Positions 17,338 through 26,911 are shown, counted from the first letter of the stretch. The stretch is DNA of 64,000 nt from JAAFHZ01 sp031378405 (GCA_031378405.1 JANNEH010000124.1:1-64000), one strand, 5' to 3'. The notes: generated by a model not told the origin, from the sequence alone. A program made the numbers and translations.

Positions 17338-18027
17338 CTAGGCGGCAACCAACTCAGGACGACGGCTGTTCCGGATGCCATCGATCGCCGTTGCATAGTC
17401 GGGAGTATTAAATACCGCCGAACCAGCCACAATTGCATTAGCACCAGCTTCTAGCACCTGCCAAGTATTGTTACCCTTCAGGCCACCATCTACCTCAATC
17501 CAAGGATCTAGATCGCGTTCGTTGCACATTTGACGCAGCTTAGCAATTTTGGGCACTACACCTGGAATAAAGCTCTGACCACCAAAACCAGGGTTCACAC
17601 TCATGATTAAAACCAGATCACAGAGGTCTAAGACATATTCGATCGTATCCAAAGAAGTCCCCGGATTTAATACCACCCCAGCCATCTTACCCAAATCTTT
17701 AATCATGCCCAAAGTGCGGTGCAGGTGGGTAGTAGAACTGGTTTCGGCATGTACCGAAATAATATCAGCACCCGCCTTGGCAAAATCTGCCACATAGCGC
17801 TCTGGCTCCACGATCATTAAATGCACATCCAAAGGCTTCTTAGTATGAGGACGTACAGCTTCCACAATTAATGGCCCGATCGTGATGTTTGGTACGAACC
17901 GACCATCCATAACATCTACGTGAATCCAGTCGGCACCGGCTTGGTCTACTGCTTGAATTTCAGCACCCAGTTTGCCAAAGTCGGCAGACAAGATGGAGGG
18001 GGATATTACCGTTTTTTTTGCTGTCAT
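17338..18027 (-). CDS. rpe: Ribulose-phosphate 3-epimerase
   Basis: A 229-residue TIM-barrel epimerase interconverting ribulose-5-phosphate and xylulose-5-phosphate in the Calvin cycle and the pentose-phosphate pathway. Motifs: SPSILSADFGKLG, the metal-binding HVDVMDGRFVPNITIGP, PLDVHLMI, VSVHAE-type segment (IISVHAET), MSVNPGFGGQSFI, and EVDGGLKGNN with catalytic Asp. Length is normal. It has its own terminator and stands alone upstream of birA. Confidence 0.96.
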   Translation of the reverse strand: MTAKKTVISPSILSADFGKLGAEIQAVDQAGADWIHVDVMDGRFVPNITIGPLIVEAVRPHTKKPLDVHLMIVEPERYVADFAKAGADIISVHAETSSTTHLHRTLGMIKDLGKMAGVVLNPGTSLDTIEYVLDLCDLVLIMSVNPGFGGQSFIPGVVPKIAKLRQMCNERDLDPWIEVDGGLKGNNTWQVLEAGANAIVAGSAVFNTPDYATAIDGIRNSRRPELVAA

Positions 18028-18136
18028 GGGAGATATTTACAAGGTTGGTGGAGTCCGCGCCACAGCGCTGTAGCGATTTTATCAAAAATCTTCACCAAAA
18101 TTGTGATACCTAGTAACTTTGCCCAAAATTGCTGCC

Positions 18137-18634
18137 TCAGATCCAACATTTTGGCGGCACTAGCCACAGTAGCTCACATTTGCCAATAATTTCTGCGGTA
18201 TCTGGGGCTTGCAGAGCAATCACACCGGCTTTTTTTAAGTGAATGCGATCGAACACCTGACCAAACACCAAAGTCTCGGCCCATTGACTCAAATTTGGCT
18301 CATGACCTACCAATACCAATCTTTTTAGTGTGGGATGGGCTGATTGATAAGATTGCAACCATTGCAACCAATTATCCAACAAACCTTCCGGTGCTAGAGG
18401 TGGATGAATTTCCAGTATTTTACTTAATCCAGATTCCAACAGAATCTGTGCCGTCTGACGGGCACGCACCAAAGGACTAGCTAATACCAGATCGAATTTC
18501 CAACCTTTTTCCTGCATACTGATGGCAACCCGGCCAGTTTTAGCAATGCCTTTGGTGGTTAGCTCTCGATCGGCATCTACTTCACCAGGCTGTAGATCTT
18601 CAGCAATACCATGGCGCATCAAAAAAATCTCCAT
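18137..18634 (-). CDS. sixA: Phosphohistidine phosphatase SixA
   Basis: A 165-residue histidine-phosphatase (phosphoglycerate-mutase-like) protein. The catalytic RHG motif is at the N-terminus (FLMRHGIAED), followed by LVLASPLVRARQTAQILLE and, near the C-terminus, VLVGHEPNLSQWAETL with the second catalytic histidine. SixA proteins remove phosphate from phosphohistidine in signalling or phosphotransfer proteins. The cyanobacterial target is unknown. Length is typical. It is about 110 bp upstream of rpe on the same strand. Confidence 0.9.
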   Translation of the reverse strand: MEIFLMRHGIAEDLQPGEVDADRELTTKGIAKTGRVAISMQEKGWKFDLVLASPLVRARQTAQILLESGLSKILEIHPPLAPEGLLDNWLQWLQSYQSAHPTLKRLVLVGHEPNLSQWAETLVFGQVFDRIHLKKAGVIALQAPDTAEIIGKCELLWLVPPKCWI

Positions 18635-18778
18635 GTCTTATCCCTCTCAGTAATTCCAAATTCAAAAACGCCAACCCAGCATCAACCTGGCTTATGACCA
18701 GAATACACCGGATTTGCCATAGCTTAAAATACCCCATCACACAGGCTAATGAGGTATGCCGCTGCCTGAGATAAACTC

Positions 18779-20062
18779 CTACAGATTATCCGAAGGATTC
18801 ACTAATCGCAGCAGCTTTTGCTTGATTTGGTTATCAAAGACTTCCCACTTCATTTTGGCGAAGTCAGAATTTTCGTTAGAACCACCCAAAAAGCCCACCG
18901 GAATCTCGAAGCCGCCCGCAGTAAACCGACCACCACCAAAGAAACGACCCTCGATATTTTTACCAAAAGCCTCTTTGATAAACTCATCGGGGTCGAGCGT
19001 AAGCTTAGAAGTACGCAGTGAACCAATCACTACCTCAACTTCCTCGTCTTCATCATGCACAATGCCATAAACCACCGCAGTGTGGACGTTTTCTTCAGTC
19101 ACCAAGAAATCGGCGGCCTGGGGGATTGCATCTCGATCGTCGTAGCGTAAATAGCCCACCCCCGCAATCAAAAAGTTGTTTTGCACCACTCGGTTAGTCA
19201 AAGAGCGCTGAATTACATCCATCACTCGCTTCGATCGATGAACTTGCAGCACCGCATTTAGCAACTGCGCATCATAGAAGCGGCTGAGATAGCCCGCTGC
19301 CACAAAGTCTTCTTCTTGAGCCTGCATTAACCGGTTAGTATCCGATCGCAAACCATGCATCAGAGCAGTGGCACACTTCACATGATCGCTCATATTGCTA
19401 TCGAGCTTCAGCAGCCCACCCTGCAAATATTGCGTCAAAATCGTAGCTGTGGCTCTAGTCGAAGGGCGAATATCGACAAACTCCGCAGACAGCTCTTCTT
19501 GCTGGCTGTGGTGATCGATAATCACCGTAATAGGAATGCCAGCCTCTAACACTTGTTCAAGAAGCTGGCAGGTAGTGCCTTGATTGTCTATCAGCACACA
19601 GCCTTGGTAGACCGAGAGATCTTTTTCTTTGATGATATTGGCTGGCCAGCGCTTAGCAGGCAAGCCAGTCAGCTTCACCAAAGCTATATTTTCTTGATGG
19701 CTAAGTGTCCCTGCATAGACCATTTCGCATTGAATACCATACTGCTTGGCAATTAATTGATAGGCCCAAGCTCCAGATAAAGCATCGGGGTCAGGAAAAT
19801 CTTGGAGCAGAACCAACTGGCGCTCACCGCGATGCCGCTCTAGGCAAGAGCGGAACTTGGTAATAGTGTCATTAATGTCTGTAAAAAACGAATGATCTTC
19901 CTCAGAGCGACTAATTGTAGCAACCGGAGCATCTCCGATCACATCGAGGGAGAATCCTTGGGAAGGCATGTCAATCAAGCTGCCAGAGGGGAGACTACCC
20001 GCTGGAAGAGGATCTGCCACAGCAGAAGCACCGGTAGAGGAATGGGCTGGTTTTACTGGCAT
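18779..20062 (-). CDS. DHH/DHHA1 family phosphoesterase
   Basis: A 427-residue protein with a DHH-family phosphoesterase core: DFPDPDALSGAWAYQLI, then the DHH signature in ITVIIDHHSQQEE, RPSTRATATILTQYL, and a DHHA1-type C-terminal domain with FFGGGRFTAGGFEIPVGFLGG. The family includes NrnA (oligoribonuclease/pAp phosphatase) and other manganese-dependent phosphoesterases. The ~70-residue N-terminal extension before the catalytic domain is low in complexity and proline/serine-rich. Cytosolic. Substrate (nanoRNA, pAp or cyclic dinucleotide breakdown product) is not determinable here. Confidence 0.85.
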   Translation of the reverse strand: MPVKPAHSSTGASAVADPLPAGSLPSGSLIDMPSQGFSLDVIGDAPVATISRSEEDHSFFTDINDTITKFRSCLERHRGERQLVLLQDFPDPDALSGAWAYQLIAKQYGIQCEMVYAGTLSHQENIALVKLTGLPAKRWPANIIKEKDLSVYQGCVLIDNQGTTCQLLEQVLEAGIPITVIIDHHSQQEELSAEFVDIRPSTRATATILTQYLQGGLLKLDSNMSDHVKCATALMHGLRSDTNRLMQAQEEDFVAAGYLSRFYDAQLLNAVLQVHRSKRVMDVIQRSLTNRVVQNNFLIAGVGYLRYDDRDAIPQAADFLVTEENVHTAVVYGIVHDEDEEVEVVIGSLRTSKLTLDPDEFIKEAFGKNIEGRFFGGGRFTAGGFEIPVGFLGGSNENSDFAKMKWEVFDNQIKQKLLRLVNPSDNL

Positions 20063-20412
20063 TTTATCCGAGGTATTTTTTTACAGATATATGGAGCGGT
20101 TAATACGAAAACTTACGAAAATATGATCAATGCCAATCCTCACGGGAAATCATCTTAGCAATTTTTTTTACAGATTGCCATATACCTCAGGCCTCTGGAT
20201 ACATATGTTTTGAGCAGTGAAAAATCTCGTCAATTCAGCCGCTCGTTAGATCTATGCTACCCAAAGAAAATGCTAGCGACAACCCCTGACAAATCGTAAA
20301 AACTTATCAGATGCTTCGGGAAGTTACATCGGTAGTAGAAATACTGATCGAAGCGTTGGGTATTCTAAGGTTTAAAAGCCTTCTTCATTATTTTACAGAG
20401 GTCTAGCCCACA
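20063..20412. other. Divergent intergenic region
   Basis: This separates the DHH esterase (minus) from the TPR-like gene (plus), so it must hold promoters for both. I see AT-rich stretches but no convincing conserved promoter pair, RNA gene or repeat. Confidence 0.4.
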
Positions 20413-21564
20413 ATGCTCGAACAAGTTGAAGCAGCCCTCCAGCGCCATGACCACCAAACAGCCAGTAGCATCTTAGCTAAACTGACCGAGAAACAGCCTG
20501 ACAGCAACCAAGTCAAGTTGTATAACGGCAAGCTGCAAGAGGCTACTGCTCAGTTCGAGAGTGCTGAAAAAATCTATCGCCAGCTTTTACAAGCCGATTT
20601 GGTCGATCCTAAAATCTGTCAGGCAGCTCGCCAGGGCATTGAACGCATCAAGGCTATCCAAGCGGCTCAAATCGAGACGGCACGCGCTGTAGCTCAGCAA
20701 GATTTGATCGCCATTAGTAATAGTAAGGATTTAGAAAACGACCAGACAGCAGGATTACTAATTTTAGAACCAGTAGCACCAGCAGCCAAAACAGCCATAG
20801 CTCTAAAATTTGCCCAAATCATGAAAATAGAAACCTACAATGCCCGACTGCTCATACCCAGTCGCAGTAGTCGTGTTTATCGGGTCGGCAAAATGGGCGA
20901 AATGAGCTTCTATGAACGCCAATTTCAAGCCGCAGGTATTCCAGCCTTTGCTCTATCGATCGATCGTCTAGATCAGCCAGAAGTCGTTCAAGTAAAATCT
21001 ATTGATGCTTTTAGTCCCAAAGCTAAATTAACTGGAATAGATGGCCATGGCAACGAGTTTCGCCGCAGCTATGACTGGCCAGATGTCCAAGGGATAGTCA
21101 GCGGGCTATTGCCAATTTTTGAAGAGATTACCCAGACCAGTTCTTCGACTACCAAAACCAAAGTCCAGTACAAATCCCAAGTCTTGGACTACGTACAGGT
21201 GTGGGATCTGCATTTGCCTTGTAAGCAGGTAATTCTGCGCCTATGCAGCCAAAACTTTGTTTTTCAGCAAGCGGGCGAAAAAATCGACAAACTTAGCACC
21301 AGTCGCGAAAACTGGCAAAAATTACTCGATCGAGTCCAAGCGCAAATCGCCCAAGCCCCACACCAAGTTCCACATTGGAAAGAGTTTACTCCTTTTGCTG
21401 AAACTGCTTTAGGCTATCCAGATCTGCTAGAAAAAATACCGGCACACCTGCAATTGGTGCGCCGACAACCCAGTCTATGGGACTCAGCTTTTCAGCTCTA
21501 TAGCGGTGCAATATTTTCACGCCACCAAATCAATAGAGCCAACAAAAACACAGAATTCAATTAA
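20413..21564 (+). CDS. Conserved cyanobacterial protein with N-terminal TPR-like region
   Basis: A 383-residue soluble protein. The first ~85 residues form TPR-like helical hairpins (LEQVEAALQRHDHQTASSILAKL, AQFESAEKIYRQLLQAD). After a linker, residues ~120-300 form an unrecognised alpha/beta domain (LLIPSRSSRVYRVGKMGEMSFYERQF, DYVQVWDLHLPCKQVILRLCSQNFVF). The last 80 residues contain HWKEFTPFAETALGYPDLLEK. No signal peptide is seen. It is convergent with the next gene and overlaps it by 4 bp. I recognise the type as conserved among cyanobacteria but know no function. Confidence 0.7.
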   Translation: MLEQVEAALQRHDHQTASSILAKLTEKQPDSNQVKLYNGKLQEATAQFESAEKIYRQLLQADLVDPKICQAARQGIERIKAIQAAQIETARAVAQQDLIAISNSKDLENDQTAGLLILEPVAPAAKTAIALKFAQIMKIETYNARLLIPSRSSRVYRVGKMGEMSFYERQFQAAGIPAFALSIDRLDQPEVVQVKSIDAFSPKAKLTGIDGHGNEFRRSYDWPDVQGIVSGLLPIFEEITQTSSSTTKTKVQYKSQVLDYVQVWDLHLPCKQVILRLCSQNFVFQQAGEKIDKLSTSRENWQKLLDRVQAQIAQAPHQVPHWKEFTPFAETALGYPDLLEKIPAHLQLVRRQPSLWDSAFQLYSGAIFSRHQINRANKNTEFN

Positions 21565-22079
21565 GCTTTCTTTGCTTCTTCAATTTTTTGCTGAACTTGT
21601 TGGTTTCCTTGACTGCCTTTTTTAGTTTCCTTAACTTCTCTGGCCATGGTCATAAAACCTTTCATATTGGCACCAGGACGACGACGATTACCGGCAACGG
21701 CTGGAATAACCAGGTAGTCAGTGGCAAAGTTAGTGATAGCCGGAGCAGATGGAGCGACAGTATCAGCTACTGCTGCGACAACTTCTGACGGAACTTTAGC
21801 TTTTGCATCCTCTTTCTTGTCTTTCTTGTCTTTTTTGATAGAAGTCTTAGCTGACTTGGCTTTTTTATCGGTTTGATTAGCTTGATCAGTTGCAGCAGTA
21901 AATTCTGCGACTACGGGTGGTGCCACGCCAGCAATTTCCGCTGCTGGAGATACTTTTGCTGGGGCAGCTTCGGTTTTAGTTTTGGGCGCTTCTGCTTTGG
22001 GTGCATTAGCTATAGGAGGTGCAGACTCATCAACCTGCATATAGAAGCCGTCTTTTTTGCCGAACAGTTTTTTAAACAT
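21561..22079 (-). CDS. Ala/Lys-rich low-complexity cyanobacterial protein
   Basis: A 172-residue protein. The N-terminus MFKKLFGKKDGFYMQVDE and the C-terminal block FATDYLVIPAVAGNRRRPGANMKGFMTMAREVK look conserved. The ~90 residues between are disordered and dominated by A, P, K, T and E (a KKDKKDKKEDAKAK run). There is no membrane segment. Such architecture suggests a flexible linker or nucleic-acid/ribosome-associated protein, but nothing can be assigned. It overlaps the 3' end of the 20413 gene by 4 bp in convergent orientation. Confidence 0.7.
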   Translation of the reverse strand: MFKKLFGKKDGFYMQVDESAPPIANAPKAEAPKTKTEAAPAKVSPAAEIAGVAPPVVAEFTAATDQANQTDKKAKSAKTSIKKDKKDKKEDAKAKVPSEVVAAVADTVAPSAPAITNFATDYLVIPAVAGNRRRPGANMKGFMTMAREVKETKKGSQGNQQVQQKIEEAKKA

Positions 22080-22251
22080 AAAACTTAATAATTAATGTAG
22101 TGATAGGCATCGTCTGCAACAGAATTATCTGCGGCGCTGGGAGTCGCTGGCAAGATATGGTTAAAAACCTTCACAAAAGTTTGTATCTTGGTAAAACTAC
22201 TGATGTCGATCAGCATGGTGATACCTATCGAGCTGTATATGTTGATGTGCC

Positions 22252-23718
22252 TTATTCTTTTTGACCACCCAAATTAAAATCTCCGATGTGGGGTACATCT
22301 AAAACATTGGCATCAGCAGAATTTTCATGGAGCAAATGATGCGCCAACAGAAAGCCCACGATCGTCCAAGTTTGGTTCACCCGCGCCTGTTGACCCTGCC
22401 AAGCCCCGGTTGGCCCATCAAAATACTCTGCCCACTGCTGAGATGGCAATTGGTTCAACATCAAATTGTAAGAATGGTGCAGCAACACCTCCGACTCTTG
22501 GACAACCAAAGAATCTTTTTGGGGATGACGGAGCACAGCTAAAGCCAAGAACCACAGCAAACAAGGCCAATGACCAGCATTGTGATAGCACCAGGGAAGA
22601 TTCTTGCGATCGAACCCAGTTTTTTTCCGCCAATCTACTTCTTCTAAAGGCGGATGACAAATTCGTAAAGGCATCTCTGCTACTAAATTCTGGCGATTAT
22701 TCAAGACCAACTGAAACAGCGATAGCTGCTGTGGTGGCGCAATTAAATCAAATATCGAACCCAGGCAATTACCCAGAGTAAAAAAGCGAAAATCGGGGCG
22801 ACCAGTGCGGATATTGCCAATTAGGTAACCGCCCTGATGGCCTAGCCAATGTTGCAACCAGTGTGGAATAGTTTCGGTTTGAATATTGTATTCGTTTTCG
22901 ATCGATTCTCCATATTGCTCAGTCGGTCGTCGCCGCAGAACTTGGACAGTCGTACTAGTCACCCAGTAATGCATCAACATATAGCGTCGCAACCGCACAA
23001 TCCAAGCCAAACAAGTTTCTAGCCGCTCGGCTTGGTGCAGGTTAGCAATACTTCGCTCTTGGCGCTCTTTGAGATCAATCTGTAATAGACCCGCAGCACT
23101 CAACAACGCTCCATAGAGCAGGCTTTGAATTTCTAAAGGCGCACCCCATACATCCATCGGTCGATCGATCATAAATGCCCCATCCGGCACATACAAGGTG
23201 GGGGCATCCCGAAAACCAGGATGGAGCACTAGTTCCAGGAAAGCATTCAAGCCATTTTGCACTGCTGCCGATCGAGCAAATTCGTAATCTCCGGTGCGTT
23301 TTACATAAGCCCAGGTGAGAATTGGCCACCATAGGGTGGCATCGATCGAGACTACCCGCCCGATCGCCCGTTGGCCATAGTCTGGAATGAGTTGCCCCTC
23401 ATGTTCAGCAAAGCTGGTAGGAAAGATCCCCCTGGTCTGAAACTGGGTGCTTTGCAATTGTAAGCAAGTCAACAAAAAATTCTTGACGGTGCTGTATTCA
23501 CCAACTACCAACATATAGGCCATGGTGGGCACGTTGTCGCGAATAAAGATTTCGCTGTAGTTTAAGGTGGACTCAGATTTGCCGCTAGGAATCGCCGCTA
23601 AGCTACCCGCCCATTCACCGTTAATACTCACCATCGCTTGTTTAAAAAGCAAATCCCGCGCTACTTTCACCGCATCGGCTGCATCCATGTTATGCCTGAC
23701 TGAATTTAGAATAGACAT
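22252..23718 (-). CDS. invA: GH100 alkaline/neutral invertase
   Basis: A 488-residue glycoside hydrolase family 100 enzyme, which hydrolyses sucrose to glucose and fructose in the cytosol. Family features are NYSEIFIRDNVPTMAYML near the N-terminus, PDYGQRAIGRVVSIDATLWWPIL, and FFTLGNCLGSIFDLI with WRKKTGFDRKNLPWCYHNAGHWPCLLWFLALA. These closely resemble cyanobacterial and plant neutral invertases. No signal peptide; length is normal. It follows selO on the same strand, 62 bp apart. Cyanobacterial GH100 enzymes control sucrose pools in osmotic adaptation and carbon flow. Confidence 0.92.
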   Translation of the reverse strand: MSILNSVRHNMDAADAVKVARDLLFKQAMVSINGEWAGSLAAIPSGKSESTLNYSEIFIRDNVPTMAYMLVVGEYSTVKNFLLTCLQLQSTQFQTRGIFPTSFAEHEGQLIPDYGQRAIGRVVSIDATLWWPILTWAYVKRTGDYEFARSAAVQNGLNAFLELVLHPGFRDAPTLYVPDGAFMIDRPMDVWGAPLEIQSLLYGALLSAAGLLQIDLKERQERSIANLHQAERLETCLAWIVRLRRYMLMHYWVTSTTVQVLRRRPTEQYGESIENEYNIQTETIPHWLQHWLGHQGGYLIGNIRTGRPDFRFFTLGNCLGSIFDLIAPPQQLSLFQLVLNNRQNLVAEMPLRICHPPLEEVDWRKKTGFDRKNLPWCYHNAGHWPCLLWFLALAVLRHPQKDSLVVQESEVLLHHSYNLMLNQLPSQQWAEYFDGPTGAWQGQQARVNQTWTIVGFLLAHHLLHENSADANVLDVPHIGDFNLGGQKE

Positions 23719-23780
23719 GACATCTTAATCGAAATTGGCTAATCGCAATGGGGGATTTTGAACTTTTGAATGAATAGAAA

Positions 23781-25199
23781 TTAAACCTGCAATCTTGCCA
23801 CCAAATCATAGAAAGGCTGCCAGTTATCTTCTTGAGCGATCGAGTCCCACACCTCTTCAATCAATGGACGCAAAGGGACAGTCGCCGGATTTGCTCGCTG
23901 CAAAGTTGTCCCCACCAGCGCAAGTTGCTCGGGAGTTAAAGACCCGATCGCCTGGTGATATAGCTGCTGCCAGAGATCTCTGATCGATTCTTTGCCTGCT
24001 GATTGTAACCAATCTACATCGCCTAAGATCAGATTAAAATCTTCCTGCCATTTACTTATCCAACGCTGGGTCACCAGCGTAAAAAACTCATGATAGCCAA
24101 TTTGGGTCTGATCTAATAACTCGATCGTGGCATTCAGCAACTTCAGACCCTGATCAGTGATTTCCCCGGTTAGACCCAGCTTTTGCCACATCAAATCTTG
24201 ATAGCTTTGGGCATAGCGATCGGCAAAAGTCGCCAAAGCCTCATCCATATCGCCCTGGTTTAATACCGCCAGCAGGGGCTTTTGCAAAATTTCTAAGTTC
24301 ATCTGACAAATTCCTGGCTGGTTGGCATAACTGTAGCGACCGCCATAGTCAAAATAAGCCGCTGTAAACTCGGGCTGATAGGTGGGCAAAAAAGCAAAGG
24401 GGCCATAGTCAAAGCTTTCGCCAGTAATCGACATATTGTCGGTGTTCAACACTGCATGACAAAAACCCGCCGCCATCCATTGGGCTACCAAATCTGCCAC
24501 CCGATCGACTAACTCTTGGTAGAAACTCAGATATTTACTGTCCGCCCCATCTAGATGGGGATAGTAAACCGCAATCACATGATCCAACAACCGTCGGGTC
24601 AAATCTGGTCTCTTTAAGTAGTGCAGTCGATCGAAAGTACCAAACCGAATATGCGATCGGCTAAATCGCACCATCACCGCCGATCTAGTTGGTGATGGCT
24701 CATCGCCCCGCCAGAGATCCAGCCCAGTTTCTACCACACTTAAACAACGAGAAGTCTTGACTCCCATGCGTTGCAAAGACTCCGCCGCCAACACCTCCCG
24801 TATCGCGCCCTTGAGCGTCAGCATTCCATCTCCACCTCGGGAGTAAGGAGTACGGCCAGAACCCTTGGTACCAAAGTCGTACAGCTCCCGATCGATCCCT
24901 CGCACTTGGCCATACAGAAATCCCCGCCCGTCACCCAAGCCGGGATTATAAGTGCCAAACTGGTAGCCGTGGTAGCGCAAAGCCAGCAACGGCTGCGGAT
25001 GACCAGCAAATTTGCCAAAGGCTTCTACAAAGTCTGCATCTTGCACATTGGCCGGGTCTAAACCCAACTGAGCTAAGATGTGATCATTGCGCCAACGTAA
25101 GGTGTGCTGCGGAAAATCTGCCGCCGACACGTCATCGTAATAATCATTGCCCAAGTCGGCGAGGGCTGGTTCGTATTTAAGACTAAGAAGGGGGTTCAT
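23781..25199 (-). CDS. selO: SelO/YdiU family protein AMPylase (pseudokinase fold)
   Basis: A 472-residue SelO protein, which transfers AMP from ATP to Ser/Thr/Tyr of target proteins through an inverted ATP orientation in a kinase-like fold. Seen motifs: PLLALRYHGYQFGTYNPGLGDGRG, GTKGSGRTPYSRGGDGMLTLKGAIREVL, SRSHIRFGTF and the catalytic-loop/metal block HAVLNTDNMSITGESFDYGPFAF. The C-terminus lacks the CxxU/CxxC tail of some homologues. The start codon is only 6 bp from that of the divergent crr7, so its promoter must overlap the other gene. Confidence 0.93.
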   Translation of the reverse strand: MNPLLSLKYEPALADLGNDYYDDVSAADFPQHTLRWRNDHILAQLGLDPANVQDADFVEAFGKFAGHPQPLLALRYHGYQFGTYNPGLGDGRGFLYGQVRGIDRELYDFGTKGSGRTPYSRGGDGMLTLKGAIREVLAAESLQRMGVKTSRCLSVVETGLDLWRGDEPSPTRSAVMVRFSRSHIRFGTFDRLHYLKRPDLTRRLLDHVIAVYYPHLDGADSKYLSFYQELVDRVADLVAQWMAAGFCHAVLNTDNMSITGESFDYGPFAFLPTYQPEFTAAYFDYGGRYSYANQPGICQMNLEILQKPLLAVLNQGDMDEALATFADRYAQSYQDLMWQKLGLTGEITDQGLKLLNATIELLDQTQIGYHEFFTLVTQRWISKWQEDFNLILGDVDWLQSAGKESIRDLWQQLYHQAIGSLTPEQLALVGTTLQRANPATVPLRPLIEEVWDSIAQEDNWQPFYDLVARLQV

Positions 25200-25205
25200 C
25201 TTGCT

Positions 25206-25469
25206 ATGACAGATTCACTAATGTTTCAAGAAGATGAGTATGTGGTGCTCACCACTGGCCAACCGGAAGAAATTGTCACTGCCGCCGAAATGTTGGTAAA
25301 ACTCTCTGAGACTCTATTGAATCATGCAGATATCGACTTTCCGGCAGATGTCTTGGCCAAATTATCTACCGCCGCGCGCGCAGCCTACTTATTAGACAAC
25401 TACTGTGAGCTAGATCTGGGTAAAGGTCAATATATACAGTGGTATGCAGTGCGACTAGAGAAAAATTAG
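25206..25469 (+). CDS. crr7: Chlororespiratory reduction 7 (CRR7) family protein
   Basis: An 87-residue protein matching the CRR7 family: SLMFQEDEYVVLTTGQPEE at the N-terminus and ARAAYLLDNYCELDLGKGQ followed by IQWYAVRLEK at the C-terminus. In plants CRR7 is needed for assembly or stability of the chloroplast NDH complex, and a cyanobacterial role around NDH-1 is inferred. An alternative start is M6. Its ATG is 6 bp from the divergent selO start, and its stop overlaps the convergent DUF2854 gene by 4 bp, so it is packed between two neighbours with no free flanking DNA. Confidence 0.85.
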   Translation: MTDSLMFQEDEYVVLTTGQPEEIVTAAEMLVKLSETLLNHADIDFPADVLAKLSTAARAAYLLDNYCELDLGKGQYIQWYAVRLEKN

Positions 25470-26041
25470 CTGACTTCCAAGGTGGTAGCAGTGGGTACAC
25501 CGACAATTAAAGCTAGGTCTAAATCCTCATCACTGGTGGGTTTAATGGTGGTATAAATACCTGGGCCAAAGAACTTGGTGATTTTTTCTTGCTTCTCATA
25601 CCAAGTTTCTAGAGGAATCAACGGTGTGTAAAATTCCAGAATCAAGGCATATTTATCATCGATCAATTCTTCTCGCATTCCTCTGATTACTGGCCGCTCA
25701 TCGTCAGTGGGCGATAAACCCAATTTTTCTAAGGCCACATCTAAGTGAGCTTCTTGGCCATAGCGAAAACGAGTCACATCTTGGCGAATTTGCTTGAGAA
25801 TGGCTGTCTGCTGTGCTTCACGGATGGCCATCATTTCTGGCTCTGGATCTGCCAATGGCACTGGGCGCAACTCTGCCGATTTGAGCGCTAAGCCACCCAA
25901 AAGCAACGGCACGCCATAGAAAAAGCCGATTAAGTTCAGTGTGGGGTTATCGACGGCATAGGCACCAAAGCCGATCAGAGTTAGCAGACCACCAATACTA
26001 ATTAGGGTAGGTCCAAGGGGAATGCGGCGCAGCAGGGACAT
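25466..26041 (-). CDS. DUF2854 membrane protein
   Basis: A 191-residue protein of the cyanobacterial/plastid DUF2854 family. Two N-terminal membrane segments (LISIGGLLTLIGFGAYAV and TLNLIGFFYGVPLLLGGLAL) are followed by a cytosolic domain with YGQEAHLDVALEKLGLSPTDDERPVIRGMRE and LILEFYTPLIPLETW. The ATG at 26041 begins MSLLRRIPLGP; an in-frame extension of 11 codons upstream lacks conservation. Function is unknown. It converges on crr7. Confidence 0.85.
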   Translation of the reverse strand: MSLLRRIPLGPTLISIGGLLTLIGFGAYAVDNPTLNLIGFFYGVPLLLGGLALKSAELRPVPLADPEPEMMAIREAQQTAILKQIRQDVTRFRYGQEAHLDVALEKLGLSPTDDERPVIRGMREELIDDKYALILEFYTPLIPLETWYEKQEKITKFFGPGIYTTIKPTSDEDLDLALIVGVPTATTLEVS

Positions 26042-26448
26042 GGGATGAATGGATATTGTTACAAAACTTCTCATATTATCCCCTAATTTTTAGCGGATAA
26101 GTCGATCCAGTATAAATACTCATCAAATACGTTGATATCCAGGGTGCTTTTTTAACAATTTTGATGCTGTATTAGATGCTATGCAAGAGCTTGAGATTTT
26201 AGTATCAAATACTTTAGTCACGAAATAAATTGTTCTATTTAGATAAATCATCAATTAAACATAAAATCTGGTAGGTAATTAAACTCATCGAAACTCTTCT
26301 CCATGTAACAAATCATTGCGAACATCTCATACTTGTTAGGGATCATCCTTTATATTGTAGAAACCAAGCAATCGATCCCCGCCGCAAGTAAGACAATAAT
26401 CCGTCGAATCTTAACCGGTATTCATATAAACCACTGGAGATTAACATC
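26042..26448. other. Long divergent intergenic region
   Basis: About 400 bp of AT-rich sequence separate the DUF2854 gene (minus) and the small membrane protein (plus). It must carry both promoters and possibly a long 5' leader for the gene at 26449. I see no frame with coding character, no tRNA, and no strong hairpin. Confidence 0.4.
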
Positions 26449-26820
26449 ATGCAAGTAACTGAAAATTCCCTGAACAGAAAGAATTCCCTGGCTGTCACTA
26501 AGAGCTTTTTGGTATGGTGTTTTGCTCTAGCAGTTTGTCTGCTAGTTGTGGGCTTCCCGCTGGTAGCAGTAATGGCTACCGTCGGCGCACTGTTATCTGT
26601 GGCTCTTCACCCGATTTTACCGATGAGCGCAGTATTACTAGTGGCCGGTAGCATTTTGGGTTTAAATATTTTTGCCGTCATAACCACTGCCGCGATGTTG
26701 ACAGCTAAAGGCATCCATCCGGAGCAAGTAAGCTGGTTGGGTTGGTTGAACGGTAGCAGTGAAGTACTCCACACCACCACTTATGCGGCTTGTCCTTTGA
26801 CTTGCGAAATTAAACAATAA
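26449..26820 (+). CDS. Small membrane protein of unknown function
   Basis: A 123-residue protein with two or three hydrophobic segments (residues ~17-50 and ~55-85: SFLVWCFALAVCLLVVGFPL, then MSAVLLVAGSILGLNIFAVI). The C-terminal soluble tail carries WLGWLNGSSEVLHTTTYAACPLTC. No known family is recognised. CTGGAGATTAACATC before the ATG holds a GGAG ribosome site. A good terminator follows 30 bp after the stop, so it is a monocistronic unit, and the preceding ~400 bp of non-coding DNA suggest dedicated regulation. Confidence 0.65.
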   Translation: MQVTENSLNRKNSLAVTKSFLVWCFALAVCLLVVGFPLVAVMATVGALLSVALHPILPMSAVLLVAGSILGLNIFAVITTAAMLTAKGIHPEQVSWLGWLNGSSEVLHTTTYAACPLTCEIKQ

Positions 26821-26849
26821 TCAACAGTTTTGGAATTCATGCTCTTGGG

Positions 26850-26875
26850 GCGCTCGTTTGATTGAGCGCTTTTTT
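26850..26875 (+). terminator. Rho-independent terminator
   Basis: GCGCTC (26850-26855) and GAGCGC (26864-26869) form a 6-bp stem around GTTTGATT, followed by a run of six T residues. It ends the transcript of the gene at 26449 and insulates mazG. Confidence 0.88.
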
Positions 26876-26911
26876 ATTGCCCATCGCGAATAGAATAGCA
26901 AGGAAGAATTT

